64,000 bases of DNA from Carnobacterium_A sp047553015. GTDB taxonomy: Bacteria; Bacillota; Bacilli; Lactobacillales; Carnobacteriaceae. Every line of letters starts with the position of its first letter. Position 1 is the first letter of the stretch. Position numbers and translations under genes: made by a program. The stretch lies in assembly GCF_047553015.1 (NCBI RefSeq), contig NZ_CP180212.1, forward strand, positions 1,364,001 through 1,428,000, read 5' to 3'. Positions 8,686-18,085 of this stretch are shown in pieces. The notes beneath the pieces were generated by a model that ran no database searches, had not been told where the DNA came from, and saw only the letters and a program-made list of their open reading frames with translations.

Positions 8686-10122
8686 TTACTTAAATTGTAA
8701 TAATGTTTTATCTTTTATACTATTTCCTGATAGTTTAGCAACTCTAAAGAGTAGACCACCTGTACAGAGCATTATTGTTATTTGATTAATTAGTGCAGGA
8801 GTGTTAGCTGTCAAGTTGATAGCTACTCTAATAAACAAATAAGCCCACATATATGACATCTCATAGGAATTAGATGATGTCATTTTTCTTTCAAAAAAAA
8901 CTGATATTATTATATTTACTATTGAAAATAACGGTGTTAAAAGTATACCAAAATACAAGTAACTATATGCAGTTGATGATATTACATGACCTGTTTTTTG
9001 AAAGCCATTATACAAGTAGTTATTAAAAATTTCTGAGGTTACAGTACCTATGTTTTTTATAAAAAAACTTATTGGCACTATTGAACGTGACAAATCAAAT
9101 ATAAAATTTTCGATACCGAGGTGCACAGTATTTTTAAATTCTATAATTACTGCTAAGTCTTGCGGTCCTTGGAAATAACTTTGTAACGTACTCGATAGAG
9201 AACTAATGTCAAATTGTGAGTTTCTTATCGCATTCGCGTAAGAGCTATATGCAACAGCATTAGATATCTTATATATACTCATAAACGATAAAATAATTAG
9301 TGCAACCCCAGCAATTATAAATATAATTTTCTTTGTTTTCTTGGGGTAGATGCGTGTCAATATCCATATAGAACAAAATGCCGAAAATACTTGCCCAGAT
9401 CTACGTTCCCCAGTAATTATACCTACATTAATAATTGCAAATATAAGTGAAATATAAAAATAAAAATTTTCTTTTTTATATTCATATTTTTTTGAAAAAT
9501 ATGAAACAGCACATAAAAATAATAATATCATTGATATCATTATTATTTGTTGAGTTATAACAACAGGAGTATCTGTTATGTCTCCAATTCTTACATCGCC
9601 TGTTAATGGAACAATAAAAAAATGAAATAACTTCACTGATCGACTTACAAAAAAATATAAAATTAAAGAGAAAAATAAGAATGATGTATAGATGTACCTA
9701 TTACCTTCTATTCTCATTATTTTTTTCACTTTTACTTTTTTCTTTAAAGAAAAAAAATACATTACTAATGTCGTAGAAAATATATCAAAAATCATTAATA
9801 TTGTAGCTAATCTAATCGAGCTTATAGTAGGATTTAAAAAATTTGTTCCATTATTTTCACCAGCCATAGCAATAATAGGGGGCATTACTATAAATCGAAT
9901 AGACTGGACCATGATAAATATAAATGTTGTTAACGGGACATATGAATCTTTTATATTTAATTTACCAAAAGTAAAAAGAAAAATAATACAAAAAAATAAA
10001 GGAAATAATAATATTAACTCATAGCCATTTTTAATATTATTATAAAAATTTAGTGTAACTACAAAACTTATAGCTGCAGATATAAAAAAAAATATATTTA
10101 TAAAATTAAACTTTATCTTCAT
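8686..10122 (-). CDS. wzy: O-antigen/capsule polymerase-like membrane protein (Wzy, capsule 1)
   Basis: A 478-residue protein with about 12 hydrophobic helices and a long extracytoplasmic loop near residues 285-370, the organisation of Wzy polymerases. Wzy proteins have little sequence conservation, so the call rests on topology and on lying between two glycosyltransferases in an operon with wzx and wzz. Its start overlaps the upstream GT4 by 17 bases. The most AT-rich coding in the window, with many runs of A or T, suggests foreign origin. It could instead be another multi-spanning capsule protein, but no other polymerase candidate exists in this operon. Confidence 0.75.
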   Translation of the reverse strand: MKIKFNFINIFFFISAAISFVVTLNFYNNIKNGYELILLFPLFFCIIFLFTFGKLNIKDSYVPLTTFIFIMVQSIRFIVMPPIIAMAGENNGTNFLNPTISSIRLATILMIFDIFSTTLVMYFFSLKKKVKVKKIMRIEGNRYIYTSFLFFSLILYFFVSRSVKLFHFFIVPLTGDVRIGDITDTPVVITQQIIMISMILLFLCAVSYFSKKYEYKKENFYFYISLIFAIINVGIITGERRSGQVFSAFCSIWILTRIYPKKTKKIIFIIAGVALIILSFMSIYKISNAVAYSSYANAIRNSQFDISSLSSTLQSYFQGPQDLAVIIEFKNTVHLGIENFIFDLSRSIVPISFFIKNIGTVTSEIFNNYLYNGFQKTGHVISSTAYSYLYFGILLTPLFSIVNIIISVFFERKMTSSNSYEMSYMWAYLFIRVAINLTANTPALINQITIMLCTGGLLFRVAKLSGNSIKDKTLLQFK

Positions 10123-11200
10123 AATTACCCTCTTTCTTTATTAATAGACTTTCTAATTTTTCTTCGAAAATTCTATTTTCTATATTAATTTGTTTAATTT
10201 TTTTAAAACATTCATTTTCAAAATCATCAAAATTCATGGCGTGATACCAATTGAATAATCTATCTCCCAGATTATTATAATCAGCGTTGAAAGAAAACGA
10301 TATCTTATTTGAAACTTTTTCCATATATGTATCTTTGTATACTAATAATGGCTTTCTTAAATATATCGAATAATAATATTTAATAGATACAGCTGTATCT
10401 AAAGCCAAGTTATTAAAACCATACAAATTATTGATTATATCTGCTTTATTCAATAATTCTGATGTACGACTAACTTCGAAACTACCTATAAATTCAACAT
10501 TTTCTATTCTTTTTTTTATAGTATAATCTTCTAATTTTTCTGAACCAATTCCAAAAAATTGTATAATAAATCTACTATCATTTGCTAGTTCATTAATTAA
10601 CTTTAAATCATTTTCATAAAATCTAACATTGCCTATAAAACATATCCTCAATGGTTGAGTACAATCAACAAATTCCTTATTAAATTGTGCTTTTTCTATT
10701 ATTTGCTTATTTACGCTATGCATTCGAATGTAATTAAACTCTGGTAAAAACTTTTTAAACCCATACGAAGAAATAGTTGAAAATGAACTGTTATTTAAAA
10801 CAATTTTAAGTAATTTTTTTTTGAAATAGTTATTTAAATTTGCGTAATCTCTAATATTAACTATATATTTTTCTCTAAAGTGTATTAATAATATATCAAA
10901 AAATAACAAAGCTGTTTCAGTGCCCCAAGTGATAATCAAATCATATTTATTCTGCAACAATTTTTTTTTAGCAAATTTTCTAAAGCTAAAATATTTAATT
11001 AGTTTTTTTTGTTTAGACCAATCTTTTTCTATTTTTAATTCGAATTTATATAGATTTTTAGCATCACTCTCTTCATTTTCTATATATTTATCAATATAAA
11101 TAATATCATAATCTATATTTTTACTTTTTAAATAATATAGATAGGGAGCTGCACCCGTCATATGTTTAATATTAACAGTACTTAGTACACATATTTTCAT
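10106..11200 (-). CDS. Glycosyltransferase family 4 (divergent)
   Basis: The start is placed at the ATG at 11200, nine bases after AAAGGAA; an in-frame ATG at 11218 overlaps that site. The 364-residue protein reads as a divergent GT-B enzyme. It has an N-terminal MKICVLSTVNIKHMTGAA, a mid-protein domain joint near PLRICFIGNVRFYENDLKL (about 190-205), and a C-terminal segment with GIGSEK and IGSF typical of the nucleotide-binding half. Lysine-rich and very AT-rich. It overlaps wzy by 17 bases. It presumably builds the capsule repeat; donor unknown. The conserved E-x7-E is weak here, so catalytic competence is less certain than for its neighbours. Confidence 0.68.
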   Translation of the reverse strand: MKICVLSTVNIKHMTGAAPYLYYLKSKNIDYDIIYIDKYIENEESDAKNLYKFELKIEKDWSKQKKLIKYFSFRKFAKKKLLQNKYDLIITWGTETALLFFDILLIHFREKYIVNIRDYANLNNYFKKKLLKIVLNNSSFSTISSYGFKKFLPEFNYIRMHSVNKQIIEKAQFNKEFVDCTQPLRICFIGNVRFYENDLKLINELANDSRFIIQFFGIGSEKLEDYTIKKRIENVEFIGSFEVSRTSELLNKADIINNLYGFNNLALDTAVSIKYYYSIYLRKPLLVYKDTYMEKVSNKISFSFNADYNNLGDRLFNWYHAMNFDDFENECFKKIKQINIENRIFEEKLESLLIKKEGNYEDKV

Positions 11201-11222
11201 ATTTTTGGTTCCTTTCATTGCA

Positions 11223-12098
11223 TTACTTTAAACTACCAACATCACTTATTTTAGTATTATTTTTTTTTGCTTCAAATATTTTGGCATCTACCAATACTCT
11301 ATACCAGTAAGCTTGAAGAAATGCATAATAATATCCTTCTTTTCCATCTAGAAAACCTTTTTTTATAATATATCTATACAAAAAATAAGTTAGCCCTCTT
11401 ATTCCTTGAGGCATTTTATAATATATTTTATATTTTAATAATCTTCTTGCTTTTGCAGAGAAATCTAAGTTCGTATAATTTATTTTTTCATTCTCAAAAT
11501 CTAAATAATCTTTTGCGGCTCTTGTAGCATACCAGTTGTGTTTTGATATCCAGTAAGTCAAATCTCTATAATCATTATGTTCTGAAATAGACTTCATTTC
11601 AATAGACTTACCATCGGATAAAACTATCTGTTCATCCATTGATCTTGTTTCCATAAATGCATGATCTTTTTTAAAAATACATAATTTCTTAAATGGATAG
11701 GTACCACCATGTTTTAACTTTCTTCCCAAAAAATTTACTTCAAGCTTAAAAATCAAACCATTAATATCTGTATTTTTATTTTCAGAACATAATTTGTTAA
11801 TTTCTATAGAAGATTCTTCTGTTAATCTTTCGTCAGCGTCAAAACGGAAAATCCATTGTGTCGTTATATCTGTATTATCTAGTGCAAACTGGAATTGTTT
11901 GCCATAATTTAAAAATTCGTTCTGATATACTTCAGCACCTAATGATTTGGCGATACTAACTGTTAAATCAGAACTAAAACTGTCCATTACTATAATTCGT
12001 TTTGAAATACTTTTTACAGATTCAATACATTTTTTTATGTTTAGTTCTTCATTTTTTGTCAAAATAATCGTAGTTAAATCAGCCATATCATCTTCCAT
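11223..12098 (-). CDS. Glycosyltransferase family 2 (WaaE-like)
   Basis: A GT-A enzyme of about 290 residues. TTIILTKNEELNI lies near the N-terminus, DSFSSD around 40-45, and the metal-binding RFDADERLT near 98-106. A C-terminal amphipathic part ending in LQAYWYRVLVDAKIFE is typical of the WaaE/KdtX-like GT2 group. Two in-frame starts are possible: ATG at 12098, or ATG at 12086 four codons on, with a GGAAG five bases before it. It follows capG by 12 bases. It probably transfers a hexose or HexNAc within the repeat; donor unknown. Confidence 0.82.
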   Translation of the reverse strand: MEDDMADLTTIILTKNEELNIKKCIESVKSISKRIIVMDSFSSDLTVSIAKSLGAEVYQNEFLNYGKQFQFALDNTDITTQWIFRFDADERLTEESSIEINKLCSENKNTDINGLIFKLEVNFLGRKLKHGGTYPFKKLCIFKKDHAFMETRSMDEQIVLSDGKSIEMKSISEHNDYRDLTYWISKHNWYATRAAKDYLDFENEKINYTNLDFSAKARRLLKYKIYYKMPQGIRGLTYFLYRYIIKKGFLDGKEGYYYAFLQAYWYRVLVDAKIFEAKKNNTKISDVGSLK

Positions 12099-12110
12099 CC
12101 TATCTTTCTT

Positions 12111-13235
12111 TTATTCTCCCCATACTTTTCTATTAATATAATCGGTATAAGAAATTAGTATACGTAATATTTTATCAGATACGTTTGCTTTATTATAATC
12201 TTGTACTATTTCTAGAGTTTCTTTGGTTTGAGACTCTAGTATCAATATACCTTGCATGACTCTCTCTTTTTTTAAACCCACCAACATAACAGCGGCTTCT
12301 TCCATCGCTTCTGGTCGTTCATGTGCTTGACGTATATTTAATGCCCTAAATCGAAGTATAGAAGCCTCTTCGCTTATAGTACCGCTATCACTCATAACTA
12401 GCTTAGATGAAACCTGTAGTTTATTATAATCATTAAAACCAAGAGGCTTTATCAATTGAATGTGTTTATTAAATATAATATTTTTTTCTTCTATCATTTT
12501 CCTAGTTCTTGGATGTGTACTAACAATAATCGGTAAGTTATATTTATTAGCAATTGTATTTAATGTGTCTACTAAGTCTATAAAGTTTTCTTCAGAACTT
12601 ATATTTTCTTCACGATGAGCGGAAACAACAAAATATTCGTTTTCTTTCAAATTTAATTTTTCAAGTATTTTAGAGTTTTTTATATCTTTATTTCTAGAAT
12701 TTAATACTTCATACATTGGACTTCCAGTTTTTATGATACTATCCGCAGATATTCCTTCTGCTAATAAATATTCTCTGGCAATATCACTATAAGTTAAATT
12801 GATATCCGCTGTATGATCAACAATTTTACGGTTCGTCTCTTCCGGTACTCTTTGATCAAAACAACGATTACCTGCTTCCATATGAAATATAGGGATATGT
12901 CGTCTCTTAGCAGCGATGGCACACAAACAGCTATTTGTATCACCTAATACTAAAAAGGCATCCGGACTTACTTCCTCCATAATAGGATCAATCTTAACTA
13001 AAATATTGCCTATTGTTTCTACAGCTGTTCCAATTGCCGCATTTAAGAAATAATCAGGTTTCCTTAAACTAAAGTCCTTAAAGAATACTTCATTTAACTC
13101 ATAGTCATAATTTTGTCCTGTATGAACTAATATGTGCTCAACAGCCTCTGATTCTTCTAGTTTTTTTATAACTGCAGATAAACGAATAATTTCAGGTCTT
13201 GTACCTACTACAGTCATAACTTTTAATTTTTTCAT
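12111..13235 (-). CDS. capG: UDP-N-acetyl sugar 2-epimerase for UDP-L-FucNAc (CapG/FnlC)
   Basis: Last step of UDP-L-FucNAc synthesis: C2 epimerisation of UDP-2-acetamido-2,6-dideoxy-L-talose made by CapE and CapF. The protein is 374 residues from the ATG at 13235, which follows GGAGG placed inside the end of capF; longer in-frame starts up to 13286 lie inside capF. Motifs of the 2-epimerase family are present: GTRPEIIRLS near the start, LGDTNSCL, HMEAGNRCFDQRVPEE, SAHREEN and MSDSGTISEE. NRCFDQRVPEE and GTISEE, rather than LRTWNK and GGVQEE, place it with CapG/FnlC and not with MnaA. The capE-capF-capG order matches S. aureus. Confidence 0.9.
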   Translation of the reverse strand: MKKLKVMTVVGTRPEIIRLSAVIKKLEESEAVEHILVHTGQNYDYELNEVFFKDFSLRKPDYFLNAAIGTAVETIGNILVKIDPIMEEVSPDAFLVLGDTNSCLCAIAAKRRHIPIFHMEAGNRCFDQRVPEETNRKIVDHTADINLTYSDIAREYLLAEGISADSIIKTGSPMYEVLNSRNKDIKNSKILEKLNLKENEYFVVSAHREENISSEENFIDLVDTLNTIANKYNLPIIVSTHPRTRKMIEEKNIIFNKHIQLIKPLGFNDYNKLQVSSKLVMSDSGTISEEASILRFRALNIRQAHERPEAMEEAAVMLVGLKKERVMQGILILESQTKETLEIVQDYNKANVSDKILRILISYTDYINRKVWGE

Positions 13236-13236
13236 A

Positions 13237-14346
13237 TTATACCTCCACATAATAAGTATCTGGGTTATTCGAATCAAAAACTTCATTTACCCACATCACT
13301 GTAACCAAATCTTTTTTTCCAATATTCACAATTGAGTGTGTATACCCAGCAGGTATATCAACTACTTCTAATTTTTCTCCAGTAACATTATATTCAATAA
13401 TTTCATTAGAGTTTAGCTTCCTGAAGCGTATTTGACCTTCTCCACTTACGACTAAAAATTTCTCGTTTTTTGTATGGTGCCAATGGTTTCCTTTAGTAAT
13501 TCCAGGCTTAGAAACATTAATTGAAACTTGACCACTATCAGACGTTTTTATAAACTCTGTAAAAGATCCTCTTTGATCAACATTCATTTTTAAATCATAA
13601 GAGAACTTATTTCCTGGTAAAAAGCTTAAATAAGTACTATACAATTTTTTAGTCAGTTCGTTTTCCATATTTGGAACGATTAAATTAAAACGACTCTCTT
13701 TAAAGCTTTTAATTAAAGATGCTACCTCACCAAGAGTAGTCTCATACTCTGTGGGTATTTTATAAAAATCCCCACTTATTTGAGTTTTATTTTTTATAGC
13801 TAATATAAATTCTTTTACAACATCATCAATATAACATAGAGTCAGCTTTGCTTCTGGGTCGTTTACATGAATATCGATATCTCTAGCAATATTATGACAA
13901 AAAGTAGCCACCACTGTATTATAATTGGGTTGACTCCATTTTCCAAATAAATTCGCTAAACGGTAAACAAATACCTTAGCTCCAGTTTCTTTTTCATAAT
14001 CAACTAGTAAGTTTTCACCTGCACGTTTACTTATCCCATATGGATTATCTTTGTTAGCTTGGATAGATGAAGTAATAAGTATTGGAGCTTTGTTATTATT
14101 TTTTTTTAGCATTTGTAATAAATCAGAAGTAAATCCATAATTACCTTGCATAAATTCTTTTTCGTTTTTTGGACGATTTACCCCAGCTAAATGGAAAACA
14201 AAATCACATTTTTTGGTAAATTCTTCTAATGAATTTTCATCTGTGTTTCTATCAAATTCTAATATATCTTTGTATCCTTGATTATTCAATTCCGCGATTA
14301 AGTTTTTCCCTACAAATCCATTAGATCCGGTTACCAATATTTGCAT
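13237..14346 (-). CDS. capF: Capsule SDR reductase/epimerase with cupin domain (CapF/FnlB)
   Basis: Bifunctional second enzyme of UDP-L-FucNAc synthesis. The start is the ATG at 14346, overlapping the end of capE by 26 bases behind a GGGGG site. Residues 1-245 form an NAD(P)-binding SDR domain with GSNGFVG (7-13) and catalytic Y103/K107. Residues about 255-369 form a cupin with zinc ligands NHWHHTKNE (288-295) and YTHSIVN. This SDR-cupin fusion is specific to CapF/FnlB: the cupin epimerises C3 and the SDR part reduces C4. It is 369 residues, the usual length. Translationally coupled to capE and capG. Confidence 0.93.
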   Translation of the reverse strand: MQILVTGSNGFVGKNLIAELNNQGYKDILEFDRNTDENSLEEFTKKCDFVFHLAGVNRPKNEKEFMQGNYGFTSDLLQMLKKNNNKAPILITSSIQANKDNPYGISKRAGENLLVDYEKETGAKVFVYRLANLFGKWSQPNYNTVVATFCHNIARDIDIHVNDPEAKLTLCYIDDVVKEFILAIKNKTQISGDFYKIPTEYETTLGEVASLIKSFKESRFNLIVPNMENELTKKLYSTYLSFLPGNKFSYDLKMNVDQRGSFTEFIKTSDSGQVSINVSKPGITKGNHWHHTKNEKFLVVSGEGQIRFRKLNSNEIIEYNVTGEKLEVVDIPAGYTHSIVNIGKKDLVTVMWVNEVFDSNNPDTYYVEV

Positions 14347-15367
14347 ACGGAGACCCCCAGCCAATTAATGCTTCTTGAATTTCATCTAATTTTAACAATT
14401 TTTCTATTAGTTGATCAACTGTAAGTTGATCTGTATTATCTGAGTTGTACTCATCAATATGTACAGCATCCACATTTCCTTCTTCAAAGAATTTACTATA
14501 ATTTAAATCTCTTTTATCCGAAGGAACTCTATAAAACCCCCCCATATCAATCGAGTGCGCAGCTTCTTCTTTAGTTAATAAAGATTCATACATCTTTTCG
14601 CCATGTCTAATTCCAATCACTTCTACAGGTACATCGGTATTAAATATTTTTTGCAATGCTTTTATTAAAGTATCTATTGTACTTGCAGGAGCTTTCTGAA
14701 CCATAATATCTCCTTGTTGAGCATTATGAAAAGCAAAGACAACTAAGTCTACCGCTTCTTCTAAACTCATCATAAATCGAGTCATACTTGATTCAGTGAC
14801 CGTCAATGACTTACCTGTTTTTAGTTGCTCAACGAACAATGGAATGACGCTCCCTCTAGAAGCCATCACGTTACCATATCTCGTACCACAAATTAGTGTT
14901 TGTTCTGGACTAACATTACGCGATTTAGCAACAAAGACTTTTTCCATCATCGCTTTAGAAGTTCCCATTGCATTGATAGGATAAGCTGCCTTATCTGTAG
15001 ATAAACAAATGACTTTTTTTACTCCTGATTCGATGGCAGCGTTGAGTACATTATCCGTTCCGATTACATTCGTTTTTACTGCTTCCATTGGAAAAAACTC
15101 GCAAGAAGGAACTTGTTTCAATGCGGCAGAATGAAAGACAAAATCAACGTTATACATAACATTACGTATGCTATCAGGATCTCTTACATCACCAATAAAA
15201 AATTTAATTTTGGGATTGTTGTACTTTTTGCGCATATCATCTTGTTTTTTTTCATCTCTTGAGAAAATACGTATTTCTTTAATATCACTATTTAAAAATT
15301 TTTTTAATACTGCATTCCCGAAAGATCCTGTACCTCCTGTTATTAATAATACTTTATCTTCAAACAT
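14321..15367 (-). CDS. capE: UDP-GlcNAc 4,6-dehydratase/5-epimerase (CapE/FnlA)
   Basis: First enzyme of the UDP-L-FucNAc branch. The 348 residues have GGTGSFG at 11-17 and the unusual active site STDKAAYPINAMGTSK (123-138), in which methionine 134 replaces the usual SDR tyrosine, as in CapE, FlaA1 and related inverting dehydratases. It follows the GT4 gene directly (15368) and overlaps capF. PseB/FlaA1 in pseudaminic acid synthesis is a close relative, but the capF and capG partners settle the pathway. Confidence 0.93.
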   Translation of the reverse strand: MFEDKVLLITGGTGSFGNAVLKKFLNSDIKEIRIFSRDEKKQDDMRKKYNNPKIKFFIGDVRDPDSIRNVMYNVDFVFHSAALKQVPSCEFFPMEAVKTNVIGTDNVLNAAIESGVKKVICLSTDKAAYPINAMGTSKAMMEKVFVAKSRNVSPEQTLICGTRYGNVMASRGSVIPLFVEQLKTGKSLTVTESSMTRFMMSLEEAVDLVVFAFHNAQQGDIMVQKAPASTIDTLIKALQKIFNTDVPVEVIGIRHGEKMYESLLTKEEAAHSIDMGGFYRVPSDKRDLNYSKFFEEGNVDAVHIDEYNSDNTDQLTVDQLIEKLLKLDEIQEALIGWGSPYANIGNRI

Positions 15368-16606
15368 TTATTTATCCTCCAATATAGATCTCATCATTTC
15401 TACATATTTCAAAGTAGCTTTTTTAGTAGTATGCTTCTTTACATATACCTTTCTTGCATTTCTTCCTGCCATTACTCTCTTAGCTGGGTAACCATTAAGC
15501 TCTACTATAGCATTTACTAAACCTTTAACGTCGCCTACTTCAATTCCATAGCCTGCTTTATTATTAACAATATCCTGAGAAATATCTGTGTCTTTATCCA
15601 TTATAGCAATTATCGGTTTTCCATTCATCATATAACTATATGTCTTACTTGGAACAGCTAGACCTTCTAATCCACTTTCCAAAGAGACTATAAATATGTC
15701 ACTTATGTTAAGAGCATCTTGAAAATCTGTTCCATGAAGAAAATCATAAATAAATACATTTTTTAACGATTTATTTTCGACAGTATCTTTTAATTCACTT
15801 ACTTTACTTCCATGTCCTGCAAATAAAAATGAAATTTCTGTATTATCTTTAAAAAATTTAATTGCATCTATTAATGTATTCAAATCTTGTGCAATTCCCA
15901 TATTCCCTAGATAAGAAATTATAAGTTTTTCCTTAGGATACATTTCTTTAAATAGCTTATTAGCATATGATATTTCAACATCTTTATCTGGTTGATCTTC
16001 ATACCAATTCGGTATGACAGCTATTTGATTTTCCCTTAACTGATTTCTATTAGATAAAAGGTACTTTTTCATATCATATGAGAGTGCCACTACTTTGTTT
16101 ATATTTTTATATAATGAAGTGTTAACGAGATTCATTACTTTACTTATCACTCCTTTTTCACTAATTGCACCTGTTTTTATAGCAATTTCTGGATATATGT
16201 CATAACAAACAAAAACTATCTCAGTATTAAAAAGTTTATTAGCTATAGCAGCTACAATAGGTAATATAGGAGGATTAGAATACACTATAAGTAATTTATA
16301 TTTTTTGATTTCTTTAAGATTTAATAGTACTGAAACTGTAAATGATAAGTAATTTATTAATCTTCCTAATATATTACTTCGCTTCATCTGAATATATTTA
16401 AGTCTTTTAATTTCAATTTCTTCATATTTATCAGTTAGAGGCACTTTTCCATTATTATTATACTCATTTGGAAATCCACATAAAACTCCTACGTTCATTC
16501 CAGATTCACTTAATGCTTTTGCAGTATCGAAAGGAAGAGTAGCTGAAGATATATACTCCGGATAAAAGAACTGACACAAGAAAAGTATATCTTTTTTCTC
16601 TTGCAT
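15368..16606 (-). CDS. Glycosyltransferase family 4, CapL/WbuB-like
   Basis: A 412-residue GT-B protein with LFLCQFFYPEYISSA near the start. Acceptor-side motifs include VYSNPPILP (about 110), NPP being typical of WbuB/CapL enzymes that transfer L-FucNAc. A mid-protein ISYLGNMGIAQDL and a C-terminal VSLESGLEGLAVPSKTYSYMMNGKPI carry the donor-binding glutamates. It lies directly before capE, which makes the proposed donor UDP-L-FucNAc, and one base after capN. By analogy with S. aureus CapL it would add L-FucNAc to undecaprenyl-diphosphate-D-FucNAc. The analogy is strong, but donor specificity is inferred. Confidence 0.8.
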   Translation of the reverse strand: MQEKKDILFLCQFFYPEYISSATLPFDTAKALSESGMNVGVLCGFPNEYNNNGKVPLTDKYEEIEIKRLKYIQMKRSNILGRLINYLSFTVSVLLNLKEIKKYKLLIVYSNPPILPIVAAIANKLFNTEIVFVCYDIYPEIAIKTGAISEKGVISKVMNLVNTSLYKNINKVVALSYDMKKYLLSNRNQLRENQIAVIPNWYEDQPDKDVEISYANKLFKEMYPKEKLIISYLGNMGIAQDLNTLIDAIKFFKDNTEISFLFAGHGSKVSELKDTVENKSLKNVFIYDFLHGTDFQDALNISDIFIVSLESGLEGLAVPSKTYSYMMNGKPIIAIMDKDTDISQDIVNNKAGYGIEVGDVKGLVNAIVELNGYPAKRVMAGRNARKVYVKKHTTKKATLKYVEMMRSILEDK

Positions 16607-16607
16607 A

Positions 16608-17453
16608 TCATACCTCCTTAATATTTTCAGTTAGTTTGATGGACTCTTTGAAAGATACCGTATCTATTTTGTTAGCTATTTCCATATCGTAAACTAAATC
16701 ACCAAACACCTTATTTATAATACCTATATTTAACTTATTTATTAAAAAACTGAATTGCTTAGGTATAAATAACTTTTTCTCATGAACCTCAGCAATTAAT
16801 TTAACCATCTCACTAGTATTAACGTAATATTTATTTTGTGGAAGATATAATCCATGGCTAGCTGAAGCAATTATTTGTTTGATAATATCTGATAAATTAT
16901 CTATATATATCATACTGCGCTTATTATTAACATCTGGAAATATAGGAGTTTTTAAAGATAAGCTCGCTAATTTTGGGTAATTACCTTTACATCCTTTACC
17001 ATAAACCATAGGTGGCCGGAGGATTGCAACAATAAATGAACTACTTTCCAATGTAATGATTAGATCTTCTGCTTCAATTTTAGATTTACCATATGCACTA
17101 GTTGGTCGTAAAGGTGTATCTTTGTTAATTACTCCATTATCTAAACCATAAACACTCATTGAACTTAAAAATATAAATTGCTTTACACCATCTGATTTAG
17201 CTTTTTTTGCAACCTTATACGCTAAATCTCTATTCACTTTATAGTAAAGTTCATTATTTTCTTTGCTCTCTTTAATATGTGCAATTCCCGCTACATGGAA
17301 AACCACGTCATATTGATTAAAATTTTTATCTTTCCATGAGCTATCTTTAACACTAATAGAGTCAACTAAGTAGTCATCTGGCTCTTTCATTAACCAATTC
17401 TCTAGAGATGTTCCTATGTAACTATTTTCACCAGTTATAAGCACTCTTTTCAT
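16608..17453 (-). CDS. capN: SDR reductase, CapN-like (UDP-D-FucNAc formation)
   Basis: A 281-residue extended SDR with the NAD(P) motif TGENSYIG (7-14) and the catalytic set SSMSVYG (97-103) with Y121-G-K-S-K125. Its length and its place next to the initiating transferase and the CapD-type dehydratase match S. aureus CapN, which reduces the 4-keto product of CapD to UDP-D-FucNAc. The alternative WbpV-like activity (UDP-D-QuiNAc) differs only in C4 stereochemistry and cannot be excluded from sequence. The start overlaps the end of the transferase gene by four bases (ATGA). Confidence 0.78.
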   Translation of the reverse strand: MKRVLITGENSYIGTSLENWLMKEPDDYLVDSISVKDSSWKDKNFNQYDVVFHVAGIAHIKESKENNELYYKVNRDLAYKVAKKAKSDGVKQFIFLSSMSVYGLDNGVINKDTPLRPTSAYGKSKIEAEDLIITLESSSFIVAILRPPMVYGKGCKGNYPKLASLSLKTPIFPDVNNKRSMIYIDNLSDIIKQIIASASHGLYLPQNKYYVNTSEMVKLIAEVHEKKLFIPKQFSFLINKLNIGIINKVFGDLVYDMEIANKIDTVSFKESIKLTENIKEV

Positions 17454-18085
17454 CTCATAAAGTTCTCCTTTTTTTTAGTATCATTTTCCATGTTCTCTTT
17501 AGTTCCACCTTCAACTACGCCATCCGATTTTAATATACTTAGAATTGTCCCTACAAAACACTTAACATCAAATAGGAAACTCAACTTATCTACATATTCT
17601 CCATCCAACGCAGATTTTCTTTGAATAGATAACTCATCTCGACCATTTATTTGCGCCCAACCTGTTAGTCCAGGATAAATATCGTTCGCATTATATTTAT
17701 CTCTTTCTTTTATTAGATCATATTGATTCCATAGTGCGGGTCTTGGACCAATAATACTCATTTGACCTTTTATAATATTAATCATCTGAGGTAGTTCATC
17801 TAAGCTCGTTTTTCTCAATACCTTCCCTACACGCGTAATAAATAAATCGGGATCATCTAATAGATGAGTTGGGACATCATCAGGCGTATCGATTTTCATT
17901 GTCCGAAACTTATAAATTTTAAATAGTTTATTATTCTTACCAACTCGTTCTTGTTTAAATAAAACGGGTCCTTTTGAATCTAGTTTTATTGCAACAATAA
18001 TAATTAGAAATACAGGTGATAGAATAATTAATCCTATTAAAGCTAAAAAGAAATCAAGCCAGCGTTTAACATACTTGGTGTACAT
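17450..18085 (-). CDS. capM: Initiating phosphoglycosyl transferase, CapM-like
   Basis: A monotopic bacterial sugar transferase of 211 residues that would put the first sugar phosphate onto undecaprenyl phosphate at the inner membrane face. A single membrane-dipping helix lies at about 9-32. It is followed by FKQERVGKNNKLFKIYKFRTM, the catalytic Asp-Glu dyad in LDELPQ (about 98-103), IIGPRP (about 113-118) and PGLTGWAQINGRDEL (about 139-153). The small size and position beside capD and capN favour a D-FucNAc-1-phosphate (or QuiNAc) substrate as for CapM/PglC-type enzymes. It overlaps capD by 20 bases and capN by four. Confidence 0.87.
   Translation of the reverse strand: MYTKYVKRWLDFFLALIGLIILSPVFLIIIVAIKLDSKGPVLFKQERVGKNNKLFKIYKFRTMKIDTPDDVPTHLLDDPDLFITRVGKVLRKTSLDELPQMINIIKGQMSIIGPRPALWNQYDLIKERDKYNANDIYPGLTGWAQINGRDELSIQRKSALDGEYVDKLSFLFDVKCFVGTILSILKSDGVVEGGTKENMENDTKKKENFMR

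Noticed and set aside
13236..13286. A longer capG start inside capF
   Set aside because: The ATG at 13235 has GGAGG at the right distance and gives the usual family N-terminus.
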